A stretch of DNA of 64,000 nucleotides from Sarcomyxa edulis. Taxonomy: Eukaryota > Basidiomycota > Agaricomycetes > Agaricales > Mycenaceae. Shown one piece after another: positions 60,766 to 64,000 of this stretch (position 1 is the first letter of the stretch; each line of letters begins with the position of its first letter). A program made the position numbers and the translations under genes. The notes beneath the pieces were generated by a model, which had not been told where the DNA came from, ran no database searches, and was given only the letters and a program-made list of their open reading frames with translations. The stretch spans positions 1,054,001 through 1,118,000 of the forward strand of contig QUOL01000008.1 of assembly GCA_009761415.1 (NCBI GenBank), written 5' to 3'.

Positions 60766-62389
60766 ATGATGCTCGTACAGAAACAACCAAATTTTACTCT
60801 GAATCCGAGCCCGTATCAACATCATCGGAGACATCCTTCGGCTCCACCTGCAGTCATAGTACAACCAACAAGAACGCCTGGCCTTCTCTCGCTTTCAAAA
60901 CCACCACGTCCTTCTCCACAACTCGCAAAACAACTTCAGCAACACATACAGCAACCCCAGCTGCGTCAACAACAGCGGGTTACCCCAAAGTCAAAGGCAG
61001 TACCACCACCCGCAGGTCATCATTCTCCTCACGCAACACACGCAGAGCCGTCGACAGATATTCCTGACAAGTCTTCGATCATCGCCCCATCACCCGATAA
61101 GGGCACACGAGGTCGTCAGCCGGCAAAATTAAATAAGTCTTCGGCGACAACGACAACAACGAGCGCACACAGGTAAATTTTTTTGAACGGTCAAAACATC
61201 GCAAAAAGACCCAACTTGACATATTCTTCCACCCCATAGGAGTGCTTCTCACTCATCCGTACGGGGACGACGAAACCATGGCCGCCAGCCATCCCCTTCC
61301 GTCCGCACTGAGACGATATCCTCGCAGGCAGAGGCTCTCCCACTCACCTCAACAACCCTTTCCGACCCATTCCTCGACACCACCCCCAGCACTAAACCCA
61401 CCGCCGCCAAACTCTTGCGAGCAGCGCCATCTCTCACCTCCCGACCTTCCGGTAAACTCGCCAATCGTCGTCGTCAGCCCCTCTCCAACAACACTGCCTC
61501 CCCAACGCCCACTCCAGCCGTACCTGTTCCCCGTACCAATCGCCGCACCGACAACGCTAACGCTAACACCAATTACAACATCAACAACGGCCCGAACAGC
61601 ACCATCTCTAGATCAGACCCTGCTCCCTCGCACATGCCCCTTCACCTTCGTCAGCCCCGTCTTCGTCCCATACCAACTCCCAAACGATCTTTGGCCTCTC
61701 CTGCTCCCTCCGCCGATTTCCCCATCTGCGATGACATGACAGAGGTTGGGGACCACGACCATTATCAGTCTGATCTGGATTTCGACACCGATACAGATAT
61801 CAACACTCCTCCTGTGACGCCCACCCGTCCCCCTCGCGTTAGACCTGCCCTGCACACCTCACAGAAGATCGTTTTTCCCATATACGATGACGGGCCTCGT
61901 ACTGCACCGCTCTCGAGCGCTATCACTGCGTTCCCGTTTTCCGGGTACAACACGAAGACAGTGGTTAGTACACCGAGCCCTGCTTCCCGTGCTGTGCGTC
62001 CGGCTTTTGGAACCATGCCCTCGATGCGTCACAACGGCAGAGGGACGACTACACCCAGGAACCACCGTCGTACACCGAGCGAAGGGATCTTTGCCATGTC
62101 CTCTGACGAAGACTCGTCTTCCTCGTCTGCATCGGAGGAGCTGAAGGCGTTGTTTGGGTTGAAGATCGGTAAGGGTCTCCAGACACCGACCCACACCCAC
62201 ACCACCAGTGGGAGTGGCACGCCGGGCACTTCCCCTTCGCGCCCGACCAACATGATGACGCCAAAGGAACGTGCGGCTGCGAGAGAGTTGGCAGCGGAGA
62301 AAGCTGCCGCCGCTGCTGGGTACTTTGCGAGTTCGATGTTCCAGAACTCGCCCAGTCCGGAAGAGTTGCCTCCTCCGAGGTTTGTCTAA
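60766..62389 (+). CDS. Pro/Ser-rich protein with C-terminal EDC1/PNRC-like decapping-cofactor motif
   Basis: The ATG at 60766 (MMLVQKQPNFTLNPSPYQHH) opens a Pro/Gln-rich exon with QQHIQQPQLRQQQ. One intron (GTAAATTTT to CCCCATAG) joins to SASHSSVRGRRNHGRQPSPS. The long second exon is disordered and Ser/Pro/Thr-rich, with an acidic DFDTDTDINTP and HRRTPSEGIFAMSSDEDSSS. Near the C-terminus is a basic/Ala helix (TPKERAAARELAAEKAAAAA) and then YFASSMFQNSPSPEELPPP, ending RFV. The pattern YxxxxF..SPSP..LP.P resembles the EDC1/EDC2 and PNRC short motif that binds and activates Dcp1-Dcp2. The product is about 520 residues. The decapping role rests on this motif. The frame is open upstream to 60595 but that part lacks coding character. 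Confidence 0.72.
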
Positions 62390-64000
62390 GGTGTTTTTTC
62401 TCCTCGTATCGGTATCGGTATCGGGGTAAATTATTTCTTTTTTCTATCCTCTACTCCACCTCGCTTTGCTTTTCCTTTTTGCTATCGTCGTCAACATCGT
62501 CACCACCACCCCATCCATCGGTCACTCGTCTAGGACACCCTCACGCTCACTCGTGTGCATCTTTTTGCACGGTTTTCGATTCACCATCGAAAACATTCGG
62601 ATCTTCGACACCGACATTAAACAACCCGGCCGTCACTTCGCGATCCACCTCTCTTTCTTTCCGGTCTATATTCCCCAATCTATTTCTCGACTTCTTTTTC
62701 TCCCTATTCTTTTCCTTTTTTTTGTCTTGGCGGCTCCAGTACAATGTGTCATCACCATCACTCGCATCGGTCTCACCATTCACTTCCCTCGCATCGCTTT
62801 CCATCGAACTTCCACTTGCCTAGCCTATACATCTAAAAACGCGGCCTGGCTCGCTAGGGAGTCCGTTTTTCTTTTCTCAATCTTACCACCCTTGTATCAA
62901 AGGCCCGATAACGATCACGATAACGGTTTCAAGAGCGAGCACTCATCCATCCATTCCTACTGTCGATAATTCAACCATACACCCCCTCGCCTCGCTCGCC
63001 GCCCTCAAGTCGAATGTACATAACACATAACGGTCATGCCTTTTTTTCTTTTGCTTATTTATCGCTCCCCCCCTTTACCTCCTCCCACGCACACGCCTTC
63101 CCATCCTTAGACGGGAGTGGTTTTTGTTATTATTGCCCCGAATCCCAAACAAACAAACTGTGTCACTTCTATATTTCTTTGATTGTGGAATTACTCTTTT
63201 CTTTACTACTCTTCTACTCCCCTCTTGTGAATTTACATATATATCTACAGCCTCCCCACTCCCCCCTTCCTACTACCGTTCTAACATATGTTACTTTTTG
63301 AAGACTATTAATTTAATTCATAGTTCCCTTTCTGCTTTTCTTTTTTTCTTTTCTCGTTCTTGGGGTGGTTGTCGGACTTACCCCGTTATATTGTTACTTT
63401 TTATTATGTTTCTCTTTTTGTCCCCTCGGTGCCTCGCCTCCAATTTGTATCAAGTATCGCTCGGCTCGTTTTTCCCCCACCTCCTTCCTCGTCACGACCG
63501 CACACCTATCGCCAACCCTCGTCTTGTTCTTTTCCGTGTGTTATAGTGGTTTCTCCTTTCATAGAAATCTTCGAGAGGGGGCTGGGGGCTCGAGCGGAGG
63601 ACAGAATCATTCTCGGACTCTCGTCTCCCGTCTTTGTCTTTTCTAACTGCCCCATCGACATCCACCGGTTTCACTCGAAAACGTCAAGTCTCCCCTCTCC
63701 CTTGTGACATTATATTGCTTTGCTTGCCTTCTGGTGTACTCAGTTGTGAGTCTCGATCATCGCGCGTCGTGTTGGTGACCGGATCGCTGATATCTCCATA
63801 CTTTTCTTTTGTAGAACCCCACCCGTATACATGCAGATACCCCGTACATATCCCCCATCACCTTTATCACCGTGCTGCATTCTCCCACACACGAACTCGA
63901 CCTCGACCTCGAACTCTACCCCGCTTGGACTTCAACTGTCATAGCCAATAGAATCTGTACATATCATATTTTCAAGCGGTGGTCATCCTCTCCACCCCAC
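62390..64000. other. Pyrimidine-rich 3' flank, no gene seen
   Basis: 1.6 kb, strongly T/C-rich on plus with runs of CTTTT and TCCTC. Long open frames here (for example 62466-62969) consist of Phe/Ser/Leu from the biased composition. Probably a long 3' UTR plus intergenic DNA. Confidence 0.5.

Noticed and set aside
62466..63951. Series of Phe/Ser/Leu-rich plus-strand frames
   Set aside because: Explained by pyrimidine-rich composition; no splice structure or family.

Overview
The window comes from a filamentous basidiomycete, most likely an Agaricomycete. Genes are broken by many short (about 50-60 nt) GT-AG introns. Several encoded families are typical of that group: DUF6593, an AA3-type GMC oxidoreductase, a TPR-CHAT protein with an expanded repeat array, a tandem family of BSC6-like MFS transporters, and decayed kinase copies. 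All gene models were built by hand from reading frames and splice sites; none was checked against transcripts or databases.

Layout. 1-3.1 kb: the end of a small membrane-protein gene and a bHLH transcription factor, both on minus. 3.34-4.23 kb: an ~890 bp terminal-inverted-repeat (TIR) element with an apparent 11-bp target-site duplication. It carries a tRNA-like segment, degenerate telomere-type repeats and 41-bp subterminal tandem repeats. 5.4-16.2 kb: four paralogous 12-TM transporters, three on plus and one on minus, all sharing a 13-nt micro-exon. 16.4-26.1 kb: acid sphingomyelinase-like enzyme (minus, with a 7-nt micro-exon carrying the catalytic GNH motif), UBC4-type E2 (plus), a DUF6593 protein (plus) and a secreted GMC oxidoreductase (minus).

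26.1-37.7 kb is an 11.6-kb gene-poor tract with no family I can recognise, although parts look like decayed or cryptic spliced coding sequence. 37.7-43.6 kb holds two small single-pass membrane-protein genes and a Zn2Cys6 regulator with extreme low-complexity tails. 45.2-46.1 kb is a decayed SRPK-like kinase. 46.8-49.1 kb holds MAM33/p32 and a small protein with an eIF4E-binding-type motif. 49.5-54.1 kb is the AT-rich TPR-CHAT gene with twelve 45-residue repeats. 54.4-56.3 kb is KGD2 (2-oxoglutarate dehydrogenase E2). 57.0-58.3 kb is a decayed CK1-like kinase. 60.8-62.4 kb is a proline/serine-rich protein ending in an EDC1/PNRC-like decapping-cofactor motif. The last 1.6 kb is pyrimidine-rich and apparently non-coding.

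There is no operon logic here. Housekeeping genes (UBC4, MAM33, KGD2) are interspersed with fast-evolving accessory genes. The transporter cluster, the TPR-CHAT repeat array, the TIR element and the two kinase pseudogenes mark the dynamic parts of the window.
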